Assembly: GCA_944368925.1 (NCBI GenBank)
Contig: CALVXG010000003.1
Span: 124,001-188,000, forward strand
From: an uncultured Clostridia bacterium
Lineage (GTDB): Bacteria; Bacillota; Clostridia; Christensenellales; Borkfalkiaceae
Direction: 5' to 3'
DNA length: 64,000 nucleotides
Shown: piece by piece, positions 25,891 through 33,301 of the stretch
Layout: the number at the start of each line of letters is the position of its first letter
How positions within the stretch are numbered: the stretch's first letter is position 1
Program-made: the position numbers and the translations under genes
The notes under the pieces: model-generated
Seen by the model: only the letters and a program-made list of their open reading frames with translations
Told to the model about the DNA's origin: nothing
Databases searched by the model: none

Positions 25891-27051
25891 ATGAAAGAAT
25901 TTTGTCCCGACAATACACAAACCGATACGGCACGAAAACTGCCCGCTTTGCTCCTACCGTGGTACGACCGAAACAAGCGGGATCTTCCCTGGCGCGAAAA
26001 TACCGACCCGTACAGGGTCTGGATCTCGGAGATCATGCTCCAACAGACGCGCGTGGAAGCCGCAAAAGAGCACTATATCCGCTTTTTGCGGGAACTGCCC
26101 ACCGTGCAGGCCCTCGCCGACTGCCCCGAAGACCGCCTTTTAAAACTTTGGGAAGGTCTCGGCTATTATTCGCGCGCGCGAAACCTGCAAAAGGCGGCGA
26201 AGATCATTGCGCAAAACGGGTTCCCCGCGACCGCGCAGGAATGGAAAGCTCTCCCCGGGATCGGGGAATATACGGCGGGCGCGGTTTCGTCCATCGCTTT
26301 CGGACAGCCCGAACCCGCCGTCGACGGTAACGTGATCCGCGTCCTTTCCAGGCTTTTCGGCGACGGCAGACGGCAAGATCTTTTGCGGCGGGAATTTACG
26401 CAGCTGCTTCGGGAAACGTATCCCGAAACGAGATGCGGCGATTACACACAGAGCCTTATGGAACTGGGCGCCACGGTCTGCCTTCCCCTCTCCCCGCTGT
26501 GTCTGACCTGCCCGCTCTTTTCCCTCTGCAAGACGCGAAGCGACGCCCTGCCCCTGCGCAAGGAAAAGGCGGTTCGGCGCGTTTTTGAGAAAACGTTGCT
26601 CCTTTTTTACGACGAAACACGGATCGCCGTCTGCAAGAGAAAGGAAGGTGTGCTCAAAGGCACGTACGGATTTTTTACCGTCGAAGGCAAACTGTCGGCA
26701 GACGGCGCCGCGGCTTTTTTGCAAAGCTTTTGTTCCGATCCCTTCCGTATCGGAACGCCCGCCGCGCACAAACACGTCTTTTCGCACCTCGAATGGCACA
26801 TGACGGCATACCCCGTATTCTGCGAAAACCTCGCCGCTCTTGCAAAAATTTCGGCTCCGTCGGCCGAAAGCCGTTCCGATGGCTCCTCTCCGATACCTGA
26901 AAGCTCCGACGAAACGCCCGTCGGGCATACGCCTTTTTCCGATCTCGTCTTTGCGACGAGGGAGAGCATCGAGAAAGATTACTCCCTGCCCTCCGCCTTT
27001 CGTTGGGCGCTGGCGCTCCTTCCGCCGCAAAGCGAGAAAAATCAGCCGTAA
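25891..27051 (+). CDS. mutY: A/G-specific adenine DNA glycosylase
   Basis: This 386-residue base-excision repair enzyme has the MutY order: DLPWRENTDPYRVWISEIMLQQTRV at about residues 31-55 (described by position), helix-hairpin-helix LPGIGEYTAGAV near residue 120 with catalytic Asp in AVDGNV near residue 143, and the 4Fe-4S ligands in C-x6-C-x2-C-x5-C spacing near residues 196-212. A Nudix-like C-terminal domain recognising 8-oxoG contains HVFSHLEWHM. It removes adenine opposite 8-oxoguanine. No Shine-Dalgarno sequence is visible at the ATG. Confidence 0.95.
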   Translation: MKEFCPDNTQTDTARKLPALLLPWYDRNKRDLPWRENTDPYRVWISEIMLQQTRVEAAKEHYIRFLRELPTVQALADCPEDRLLKLWEGLGYYSRARNLQKAAKIIAQNGFPATAQEWKALPGIGEYTAGAVSSIAFGQPEPAVDGNVIRVLSRLFGDGRRQDLLRREFTQLLRETYPETRCGDYTQSLMELGATVCLPLSPLCLTCPLFSLCKTRSDALPLRKEKAVRRVFEKTLLLFYDETRIAVCKRKEGVLKGTYGFFTVEGKLSADGAAAFLQSFCSDPFRIGTPAAHKHVFSHLEWHMTAYPVFCENLAALAKISAPSAESRSDGSSPIPESSDETPVGHTPFSDLVFATRESIEKDYSLPSAFRWALALLPPQSEKNQP

Positions 27052-27094
27052 ACGGGCAAAAACAGAAATATTTTTCATAAAATTTGTGCAGGCC

Positions 27095-27123
27095 TTGCCT
27101 TTTTTATTAAAATGTTTTATACT
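27095..27123 (+). promoter_or_regulatory. Promoter of the first rhamnosidase-like gene
   Basis: TTGCCT (27095-27100) and TATACT (27118-27123) are 17 bases apart, with transcription expected about 110 bases before the ATG. The shared operator block found before the paralogue at 55.2 kb is absent here. Confidence 0.65.
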
Positions 27124-27240
27124 TAACAACAAGCGGAACAGCGGCCATACCCTTTGAAAATACAGAAAACGCCCCGCGTTTTTCTTTCCCGCCCGCGCGG
27201 GGAGAAAAAGGGAAAAACTTATGATAAACGGAGAATGATC

Positions 27241-29337
27241 ATGGAGCAAATCTGGAACAAAGAATCGATCGGCGAAAAGAACGTCAGTCTGGCGTTCGTA
27301 TATAAAACGGAAAGCAAAAAGGCCCTTACGTTGAAGCTTGCGGCTTCCAACGAATACCAGGTCTTCTGTAACGGAACCTTTACGGCGTACGGCCCCTTAC
27401 GCAGCGCGCACCGCTATTCGCACGTGAGAAGCTACACGCTTTTCCCCGACGAACGCGGGCAAGTGTGCGCGACGGTGATCGTCTGCAGCGCGCAGGTCAA
27501 CTCGTACGACAGGGTGGAAGAACCGCCTTTCTTTGCGGCAGAGCTCAGTTTCGACGGAAAAATCATAGCACGTTCCTCCGATTTTGCGGCGTACCGCCTT
27601 ACAGACCGTCTGCAAAAAGTACAGCGTTACAGCTTCCAGCGCACCTTTACGGAGAGCTACCGCCTTTCCGATGAAAGACAAAAACTTTTAAACGGAATGC
27701 CCTGCAGCTTCCCGCGCGTCGAAACGGAAGAGGTGGAGGGCAACACGCTCCTGTCCGACGGGGGCTTATCCGAACCCGCTTACCGCTTTACGGCGGGCAC
27801 GGCGATCGAGGCGGGCACGGCCTTTACCGACCCCGCCAGGGAAGTCTATCACGACCGCAGCCTTACGGGCATCAACTGCGACCGCTCCTACAAGCGCTTC
27901 CCCGTGGAGGAACTCGAAGAGATCCTCGTGGACGAAGCGGGCAAAATCGTCTGCCGTCCCGATGCTTTACATACCGACTCTTTGACCGCGGGCCGCTATG
28001 TCGCCTACGATCTGGGCAGGAACACCTCGGGATTTTTCCGTTTTACGGTCTCCGCCTGCGAAAAGACGGTGCTCTATCTCCTCTTCGACGAGATCGTGAC
28101 CCCGAAAGAGGGAGAAGGCCTTTTCATAGACATTACACGCCTGCAATGCTGCAATGCCGTCAAATACGTCCTCGAAGCGGGCGAATACGATCTTGTCAGC
28201 TTCGCCCCCTACACGGCGAAATACGTGCGCGCGGTCGTTTCGGACGGAAAAGCGCAGATCCGCAGCTTCGGCATGATCACGCTGGAAAATCCGGACGATA
28301 CCCTCTCTTTTACCTGCGACGATAAAGATCTCCTCAAAGTGATCGACGCGGCGCGCGCCAGTTTCCGACAGAACGCCGTCGACGTTCTCACCGACTGCCC
28401 TTCCCGCGAACGCGCGGGCTGGCTGTGCGACAGCTATTTCACCTCGCGCGCGGAAAAATTTCTCACAGGCTCCAACCGCGTCGAAAAAAACTTTTTGCAG
28501 GCTTACCTGCTCGCGCCCGAACTGCCCTTCGCAAAAGGCATGCTTCCCATGTGCTACCCCTCCGATCACCCCGACGGCACCTACATTCCCAACTGGGCCA
28601 TGTGGTACATCGTCGAACTGGAAGACTTCCTCGCACGCACGGGCGAACGCGATTTCGTCGGACAATGCAAGGAGAAAGTGTACGGCGTGATCCGTTTCCT
28701 CGACCGCTTCCTCAACGAATACGGCCTTTTGGAAAACCTGGAAAGCTGGATCTTCGTCGAATGGAGCAAATCCAACGAATTCGTGAACGGCCTCAACTTC
28801 CCCAGCAACATGATGTATTCGCTCGCCCTCGCGTGCGCAGGCCGCCTTTACAACGATCCAAAACTTCTCGAGCGCGCCGAAAAAATGAAGAAAACCATAC
28901 GCGAGCTTTCCTATAACGGCGAATTCTTCACAGATCAGGCCCTGCGCGATGCGCAAAATAAACTTATCATCACCCGCAACGTCACGGAAACTTGCCAATA
29001 CTACGCTTTCTGGACTGGCGTCGCCGATAAAAACACCTATCCCGATCTCTATAAAAAAATGCTCCTCGAATTCGCAAAGAGAGATCCCGATACGGTGTAC
29101 CCCGACGTCTTCCCCTCTAACGCGTTCATCGGAAGACTGCTCCGCATGGACTATTTCCTGCGCGAAAAAGAGTACGCCGCCGTCTTGCAGGAAGCAAAAA
29201 CTTACTACCTGCCCATGGCCGAACGCACGGGTACGCTCTGGGAAAACCTCACAACCGTCGCCAGCTGCAACCACGGCTTTTCCAGCTACATCGCTTACCT
29301 CCTCGTTACCGCCTACAACGCACTCCGTTCGGTTTGA
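27241..29337 (+). CDS. GH78-like alpha-L-rhamnosidase
   Basis: This 698-residue protein without a signal peptide has an N-terminal carbohydrate-binding-like beta domain (AASNEYQVFCNG-x-F) and an (alpha/alpha)6 barrel with the bacterial rhamnosidase signature NAVDVLTDCPSRERAGWLCDS near residues 378-398 (positions given; key residues D, E, R, D). TWENL-type and ENLESWIFVEWS segments follow. GH78 enzymes cleave alpha-L-rhamnose from glycans or glycosides. It is a paralogue of the 753-residue protein at 52.8-55.1 kb. The ATG at 27241 has GGAG 8 bases upstream; ATG 27235 is an alternative. The substrate is not predictable. Confidence 0.75.
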   Translation: MEQIWNKESIGEKNVSLAFVYKTESKKALTLKLAASNEYQVFCNGTFTAYGPLRSAHRYSHVRSYTLFPDERGQVCATVIVCSAQVNSYDRVEEPPFFAAELSFDGKIIARSSDFAAYRLTDRLQKVQRYSFQRTFTESYRLSDERQKLLNGMPCSFPRVETEEVEGNTLLSDGGLSEPAYRFTAGTAIEAGTAFTDPAREVYHDRSLTGINCDRSYKRFPVEELEEILVDEAGKIVCRPDALHTDSLTAGRYVAYDLGRNTSGFFRFTVSACEKTVLYLLFDEIVTPKEGEGLFIDITRLQCCNAVKYVLEAGEYDLVSFAPYTAKYVRAVVSDGKAQIRSFGMITLENPDDTLSFTCDDKDLLKVIDAARASFRQNAVDVLTDCPSRERAGWLCDSYFTSRAEKFLTGSNRVEKNFLQAYLLAPELPFAKGMLPMCYPSDHPDGTYIPNWAMWYIVELEDFLARTGERDFVGQCKEKVYGVIRFLDRFLNEYGLLENLESWIFVEWSKSNEFVNGLNFPSNMMYSLALACAGRLYNDPKLLERAEKMKKTIRELSYNGEFFTDQALRDAQNKLIITRNVTETCQYYAFWTGVADKNTYPDLYKKMLLEFAKRDPDTVYPDVFPSNAFIGRLLRMDYFLREKEYAAVLQEAKTYYLPMAERTGTLWENLTTVASCNHGFSSYIAYLLVTAYNALRSV

Positions 29338-29359
29338 TTGACTCTGAATTTTTTGAAAG

Positions 29360-29402
29360 AAGGCGCCGCCGTCCGCAATTTGCGGACGGCGGCGCCTTTT
29401 AC
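29360..29402 (+). terminator. Terminator of the rhamnosidase-like gene
   Basis: An 18-bp perfect stem (29360-29377 with 29381-29398) has a 3-base loop, followed by TTTTA. Confidence 0.85.
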
Positions 29403-29475
29403 AGAATCTGAAATACCCATGCCTTTTCGCACGCAGCTATCCCGCATCGCAGGCAGACGGCGTGCGAAAAAGCCT

Positions 29476-30201
29476 TTAATCGAATTTCGAAAAGATCTCC
29501 CCGATCTTCCCGTCCAGGAAAAGAACCCCGTTTCGTCTTCGCGCAGGCTCTCCTTTGTTGACCACGATTATATTATTTCCGCCGAAATAATCGATCAGAC
29601 CCGCCGCAGGATATACGTTCAGCGAAGTCCCGCCGATGATCAGAAGATCCGCCCGTTCCAGCTCTTTGACCGCCGCTTCCAACACCGCACCGTCCAAAGG
29701 CTCTTCGTACAACACGACGTCCGGCTTCACGATCCCTCCGCATTCACACCGCAACACGCCCGTACTCTCTAAAACCGCTTCCAACGGGTACGACTTTCCG
29801 CAGCGCGTGCAATGGTTGCGCCACACGCTCCCGTGCAGCTCCAATACCCTTTTACTGCCTGCCTTCTGATGCAGTCCGTCTATGTTCTGCGTGATCACCG
29901 CCGAAAGTTTTCCTTCCCGCTCCCATTGCGCCAGCTTCCGATGCGCCGCGTTCGGCTCCGCATTCGGGAACAGCATTTTATCCCTGTAAAACTTGTAAAA
30001 TTCTTCGGGGTACCTCTCAAAAAACGTGTGCGAAAGTATCTGCTCCGGAGGGTATTTGTACTTTTGGCTGTACAGTCCGTCTTGCGAACGAAAATCAGGT
30101 ATGCCGCTCTCCGTGCTCACCCCCGCACCGCCGAAAAATACCATTCTGCGCGCCTTTTCAATCAGCTCGCCTGCCTGCAAAATTTCCTTTTCTGTATACA
30201 T
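29476..30201 (-). CDS. cobB: NAD-dependent protein deacylase, sirtuin family
   Basis: This 241-residue Sir2 protein has GGAGVSTESGIPDFRS (residues about 24-39), the QNIDGLH catalytic segment with HGS near residue 123, a zinc ribbon (C-x2-C near residues 131-134, C-x-C near 152-154), and GGTSLNVYPA near residue 190. Sirtuins remove acetyl or other acyl groups from lysine using NAD. GGGGAGG lies 4 bases before the ATG. It is a single-gene unit. Confidence 0.93.
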   Translation of the reverse strand: MYTEKEILQAGELIEKARRMVFFGGAGVSTESGIPDFRSQDGLYSQKYKYPPEQILSHTFFERYPEEFYKFYRDKMLFPNAEPNAAHRKLAQWEREGKLSAVITQNIDGLHQKAGSKRVLELHGSVWRNHCTRCGKSYPLEAVLESTGVLRCECGGIVKPDVVLYEEPLDGAVLEAAVKELERADLLIIGGTSLNVYPAAGLIDYFGGNNIIVVNKGEPARRRNGVLFLDGKIGEIFSKFD

Positions 30202-30540
30202 CTTACCTCCCCTCCCGTCTTTCTTTTCTCCGCGCCCGTTTTACGGGCACGACGGTTCTTTCTCTCTTTTTTCGCACGCACCGAAAATTCTTTCGTATGC
30301 GAATTCGCAGAAAAAATAAAAATGCTCCGCCTTCCTGCTTGTCCTTTCGGTTTTTAACGGCAATGCTTCCTTATTTTAACAGCAACACAGCCGTCCCTTT
30401 CTGATAGGCAAGGCGTGAAAACCTTACGGCTCAAAAGACCGCTGCCGCGTTCGGTTTTTAGGCGCCGCAAACGTTTCTGCTCATTTTCCCGCGCCGATGC
30501 TTGCCCCGTTTATCGGCGACGCGGCGCCCGCACGCAATAA
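30202..30540. other. Intergenic stretch with no recognised feature
   Basis: No convincing gene, RNA or repeat was found in these 339 bases upstream of the sirtuin gene. Short open frames on both strands lack ribosome binding sites. A promoter for the sirtuin gene is presumably here, but no good -35/-10 pair stands out. Confidence 0.4.
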
Positions 30541-30573
30541 AGCAAAGCGCCGCATTCAATGCGGCGCTTTGCT
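30541..30573 (-). terminator. Hairpin downstream of the DUF1858 gene
   Basis: A 16-bp perfect inverted repeat (30541-30556 with 30558-30573) lies 41 bases past the DUF1858 stop. The minus-strand flank is TTATTG, so it is at best a modest terminator. Confidence 0.5.
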
Positions 30574-30613
30574 TGCGACAACCGTTGAATTTCCGTGCCG
30601 CCCTTCTTTTTTG

Positions 30614-30814
30614 TCAGTCCTGCACACCTTCGTTGAGCTTTTCCAAAAGCTCGTCGAGGTCTTTCCCGTGAACGCTCACCGCTTCACCGATCGACTCGCC
30701 GTGCGCCATCGCGCATCCGAGGCAATGCATCCCGTATCCCATCAGAATCTCCGCAGAATTCGGGTTGAGTTTCAGGCAATCGACAATCAACGTATCCGCT
30801 GTAATTTTAGCCAT
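30614..30814 (-). CDS. DUF1858 small protein with CLGC motif
   Basis: This 66-residue protein has the DUF1858 signature: an N-terminal ITADTLIVDCL helix, an LMGYGMHCLGCAMAHGESI segment with a CxxC pair at about residues 31-34, and a C-terminal acidic helix. The family is common in anaerobes, often fused to hybrid-cluster or redox proteins, and is presumed to bind a metal or a redox centre. The ATG at 30814 has AAGGAG 7-8 bases upstream. It sits beside the putative replication origin. Confidence 0.85.
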   Translation of the reverse strand: MAKITADTLIVDCLKLNPNSAEILMGYGMHCLGCAMAHGESIGEAVSVHGKDLDELLEKLNEGVQD

Positions 30815-30878
30815 AAAAATTTCTCCTTTTTCGCGAAAAACACAGAACGCTTTCCGCACAATTATTTTCCTTATATTT

Positions 30879-30907
30879 ATTATACCATTCCGTACACAAA
30901 AAAACAA
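30879..30907 (-). promoter_or_regulatory. Promoter of the DUF1858 gene
   Basis: On the minus strand TTGTTT (30907-30902) and TATAAT (30884-30879) are 17 bases apart. Confidence 0.65.
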
Positions 30908-30959
30908 TTCATTTTTTTTCTTTTTTAATAAAAAACCGCGCCGTTTTCGTCCCTTGCAT

Positions 30960-31440
30960 GGCGCAATTATTCACAGTTTTCCCTTGTGTAATTGTGGATA
31001 ACTTTTTCCGACTTTACCCTGCAACGCCATTTTAAATGCATTTTTTGCACCAAAAAGCGCGATTTTGTGTAAAACTTCTCCTATATTTATACAAATATAT
31101 ACTTTTATATAGAAATATACACAAAGAAAAACGTCAAAATCTTACCGATTTGAAAGGATTTTTCCTGTCCTTTGTGTATAACTTTGTGGATTAGTGTGCA
31201 CAACTGCGGGTTATCCACAGCAAAAGGTGCTTAAAACGACATTTCAAGCCTTCCTGTCAAAAAAGATGAAAAAAGTTATCCACATTTTATCCACATTTAT
31301 CCACAAAACCTCTTGAAAACACTTTAAATTACAAATTTTTTGGAAAAGTCAAGAAATTTTATTCACAAAACAAGGAACAAGTGTTCATAAATCAAGAAAG
31401 CTGAAAAAAGAAAGTTATTTTTTGCGGCGAGAGTTTAAAA
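30960..31440. other. oriC: Putative chromosomal replication origin (DnaA-box cluster)
   Basis: Eight exact TTATNCACA DnaA boxes occur in about 400 bases: plus strand at 30967, 31211, 31276, 31287, 31297 and 31359; minus strand at 30993-31001 and 31173-31181. A one-mismatch box lies at 31185-31193. The three boxes at 31276-31305 are in tandem at 10-11 bp steps. An AT-rich stretch (about 31084-31135, mostly A/T with TATATA tracts) is a plausible unwinding element, and the whole region is far more AT-rich than its surroundings and has no gene. dnaA, dnaN and rpmH, often next to oriC, are not in the window. Confidence 0.82.
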
Positions 31441-31444
31441 ATCA

Positions 31445-31472
31445 TTGACAAATACGAAAAAAGGAGTATAAT
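31445..31472 (+). promoter_or_regulatory. Promoter of tRNA-Arg
   Basis: Exact TTGACA (31445-31450) and exact TATAAT (31467-31472) are 16 bases apart, with the start about 20 bases before the tRNA. Confidence 0.88.
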
Positions 31473-31498
31473 ATATAAGTACGCTAAACGAAGTACAT

Positions 31499-31575
31499 GC
31501 GCCTTTAGCTCAATTGGATAGAGCGTTGGTCTACGGAACCAAAGGTTAGGGATTCGAGCTCCTTAAGGCGCGCCA
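31499..31575 (+). tRNA. tRNA-Arg (anticodon ACG)
   Basis: This 77-base tRNA has a perfect 7-bp acceptor stem (GCGCCTT with AAGGCGC), a D arm GCTC/GAGC, an anticodon stem TTGGT/ACCAA with loop CTACGGA (anticodon ACG, reading CGN Arg codons after A34 deamination), and a T arm with TTCGAGC loop. The encoded G discriminator and CCA end are present. A consensus promoter and a terminator flank it. It marks the edge of an AT-richer gene block. Confidence 0.96.
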
Positions 31576-31616
31576 CAAAAAGAGCGAATGGATAAATCCA
31601 TTCGCTCTTTTTGTTG
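31575..31616 (+). terminator. Terminator of tRNA-Arg
   Basis: An 18-bp perfect stem (31575-31592 with 31597-31614) has a TAAA loop, and its right arm supplies a TTTTT run. It begins at the last base of the tRNA CCA. Confidence 0.88.
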
Positions 31617-31825
31617 TGTGTCGGAAGCATGCTCGTATTGCTTGTCCCCTACAGGGACAAGCTATTCGCGTCGAAGACCTTGCCCCCATCGGGGGGGGGC
31701 AAAACTCCCTAAATCAAGCCAAAAACAGTTAAAATCAGTCGATTTGACCATTTTTTCTATGTTTTTTGCTGTTTTCCGTCCTTATAAGATAATTGTGTAA
31801 AAATACTTATCAAGAACAATCAAGT

Positions 31826-31903
31826 TTTATTAGAACAAAAACCGACTGCATTGTATAAATAATTATGTCCTCTAAAAGCCAAAAATGACTCTGTTCTAAT
31901 AAA
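31826..31903. repeat. 12-bp inverted repeat bounding a 78-bp segment
   Basis: TTTATTAGAACA (31826-31837) recurs in reverse complement as TGTTCTAATAAA (31892-31903). The layout resembles the ends of a very small non-autonomous element or a recombinase site pair. No flanking target duplication was recognised. Confidence 0.45.
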
Positions 31904-31933
31904 TATTCTAAAATTGCAAAGACGAATATTTTC

Positions 31934-31986
31934 TTCAATGGTAACATACCGATTTTTTCAGCCTATTGGCTTTTTTGAATTTTATG
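31934..31986 (+). repeat. 53-bp direct repeat, copy 1
   Basis: This block aligns without gaps to 32271-32323 at 43 of 53 positions. It lies 66 bases before the small lipoprotein gene. It keeps the TTGGCT -35-like element but lacks the TATAAT that follows copy 2. Confidence 0.65.
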
Positions 31987-32051
31987 ACAGAAGATTCTTA
32001 TCTATCGGGTAATTTTTGTGTACTGCAAAACAATAAGGGAGAAAATGTATT

Positions 32052-32171
32052 ATGCGAAAATCTTTGTTGCCAGTTGTTTTTATATTTTTAAGTTTAATAA
32101 CTGTTTTTACGGGCTGCGCGAAAGATCCGTATAAAGATTATATAGCCAGCGGTTTGGAAGTGAAAGAATAG
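32052..32171 (+). CDS. 39-residue predicted lipoprotein
   Basis: A short gene encodes a positively charged start (MRKSLL), a hydrophobic core of about 15 residues and the lipobox FTGC (Cys22), followed by only 17 residues (AKDPYKDYIASGLEVKE). It would be a tiny membrane-tethered lipopeptide. A GGGAG element lies about 10 bases upstream of the ATG. It could be a genuine small protein or the remnant of a larger lipoprotein truncated after the signal. No homologue is recognised. Confidence 0.55.
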   Translation: MRKSLLPVVFIFLSLITVFTGCAKDPYKDYIASGLEVKE

Positions 32172-32270
32172 ATTATAATAAAATTCCGTAAAAAAAGCAG
32201 AGACCCGCGGATTTTCCGCAAGCCCTTTCGTATTTTCCTCAATGCTGTCTTTTTTAAGACGAACCTATGA

Positions 32271-32323
32271 TTCAATGGCAGCGCACCGATTTTTTTAACC
32301 TATTGATTTTTTTTAATTATATG
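32271..32323 (+). repeat. 53-bp direct repeat, copy 2
   Basis: This is the second copy of the block at 31934-31986. It contains the -35 of the promoter for the next gene and lies 35 bases before its ATG. The two copies suggest duplication of an upstream region shared by two small envelope-protein genes. Confidence 0.65.
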
Positions 32324-32330
32324 CTATAAT
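32303..32330 (+). promoter_or_regulatory. Promoter of the small membrane protein gene
   Basis: TTGATT (32303-32308) and TATAAT (32325-32330) are 16 bases apart. Confidence 0.7.
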
Positions 32331-32358
32331 GACATTAACAAATTTAAGGGAGAGAAAG

Positions 32359-32781
32359 ATGAGAAAAAAGTGTTGCATCGTAAATGCGATATTGGCGTTT
32401 GTTACATTTTGTATTCTATTCGGAGACGTATGCTTTGTTTGGGGAGAGTCCGCCGCAAACTCAAAAGAAATGTCCGGCGGGATACTTTTAAGCGTATATT
32501 ACTTAATTTTACTGATTATTGCAACCGCTCTTGTTCACAGCAGTTATTATTCCGTCAAACCGTTGATTTTCGGCTCTGTTTTTTCTTCCGCTTTTATCAT
32601 TGTTGTTTGGCTTATCGGTTTTATTTCCTGGCTCACCCGTAAATCCCAAGGAAATGCGTTTATATCGGACGGCCCCACAGCCGTAGCGATTTTTATTCTC
32701 ATGACGGTACTTTCGTTGCTTATGTCTGCGATCTATCTTTTTGCCGCTTTGAAAAAAGAAAAGAGATCGGAAAGCAAATAA
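32359..32781 (+). CDS. Small four-helix membrane protein of unknown function
   Basis: This 140-residue protein has about four predicted transmembrane segments (residues about 8-28, 43-62, 68-92 and 108-132) and a basic C-terminus. The ATG at 32359 has AAGGGAG 8 bases upstream; an upstream in-frame ATG at 32329 overlaps the -10 box and is rejected. I do not recognise the family. The base composition is AT-rich compared with genes outside the island. Confidence 0.6.
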   Translation: MRKKCCIVNAILAFVTFCILFGDVCFVWGESAANSKEMSGGILLSVYYLILLIIATALVHSSYYSVKPLIFGSVFSSAFIIVVWLIGFISWLTRKSQGNAFISDGPTAVAIFILMTVLSLLMSAIYLFAALKKEKRSESK

Positions 32782-32893
32782 AATACCCTCTTGTTCGTTT
32801 TACATATCGCGACAAAAAATAATTCCAATTCTTTTCTTACTTTCTTGCGTAATGCCGCCTGAAATAAATTCAGAACTTTTTTATAAAAATTGA

Positions 32894-32929
32894 TTGACAA
32901 ACTTCTATGTATTGCATATAATATAGAAG
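32894..32929 (+). promoter_or_regulatory. ars operon promoter and ArsR operator
   Basis: Exact TTGACA (32894-32899) and exact TATAAT (32917-32922) are 17 bases apart. An inverted repeat CTTCTAT (32902-32908) / ATAGAAG (32923-32929) spans the spacer and the edge of the -10. This is where a dimeric ArsR-type repressor would block RNA polymerase. A further CATCTATGTGAC nearby resembles the left arm. Confidence 0.82.
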
Positions 32930-32965
32930 ATCATCTATGTGACAATGTTTTGGAACGGGAGTATC

Positions 32966-33247
32966 ATGAATATACAGGAATACGCGCTCATATTAAAGGC
33001 GCTCGGAGACGACACCAGGCTTGCGATTTTCGAAATGCTGCGCAGCGGAAGTTTATGCGCCTGCAAAATACAGGAAAAATTTGACATAACGCAGCCCACC
33101 CTATCACACCACATGAAAATCTTATGCGAAAGTAAAATCGTACTCGCCGAACGGCAGGGAAAATGGGTGCATTATTCGTTGAACTGTGAAAAGCTCAAAG
33201 AATTGATCGCGTTTTTAGGGCATACAAAATGCAATATGCACGTTTAG
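32966..33247 (+). CDS. arsR: ArsR-family metalloregulator
   Basis: This 93-residue winged-helix repressor has LGDDTRLAIFEMLRSG, a metal-sensing Cys pair in SLCACKIQEKF (residues about 30-33), and the recognition helix TQPTLSHHMKIL. It ends in a Cys-His-containing tail (TKCNMHV). ArsR proteins leave DNA when arsenite or antimonite binds the cysteines. The ATG at 32966 is preceded by GGGAG. It heads the arsR-arsP-thioredoxin-like-arsC operon. Confidence 0.92.
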   Translation: MNIQEYALILKALGDDTRLAIFEMLRSGSLCACKIQEKFDITQPTLSHHMKILCESKIVLAERQGKWVHYSLNCEKLKELIAFLGHTKCNMHV

Positions 33248-33301
33248 TGCATATTTTTTTGGATTTCATATAGATATTTATCAATATATTAGGAAGGAAA
33301 A

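Larger units (their letters stand above)
31617..32051. other. AT-rich gene-poor start of the island
   Basis: These 435 bases have no supportable gene. They hold a GCTTGTCCC/GGGACAAGC hairpin (31640-31662), a run of nine G at about 31691-31699 facing a C-run, the long-arm inverted repeat at 31826-31903, and the first copy of a 53-bp direct repeat (31934-31986). The composition is clearly lower in GC than the flanking housekeeping regions. Confidence 0.5.

Noticed and set aside
31588-31800. A 70-codon open frame after tRNA-Arg
   Set aside because: It starts inside the tRNA terminator hairpin, has no ribosome binding site and crosses a homopolymer G run.
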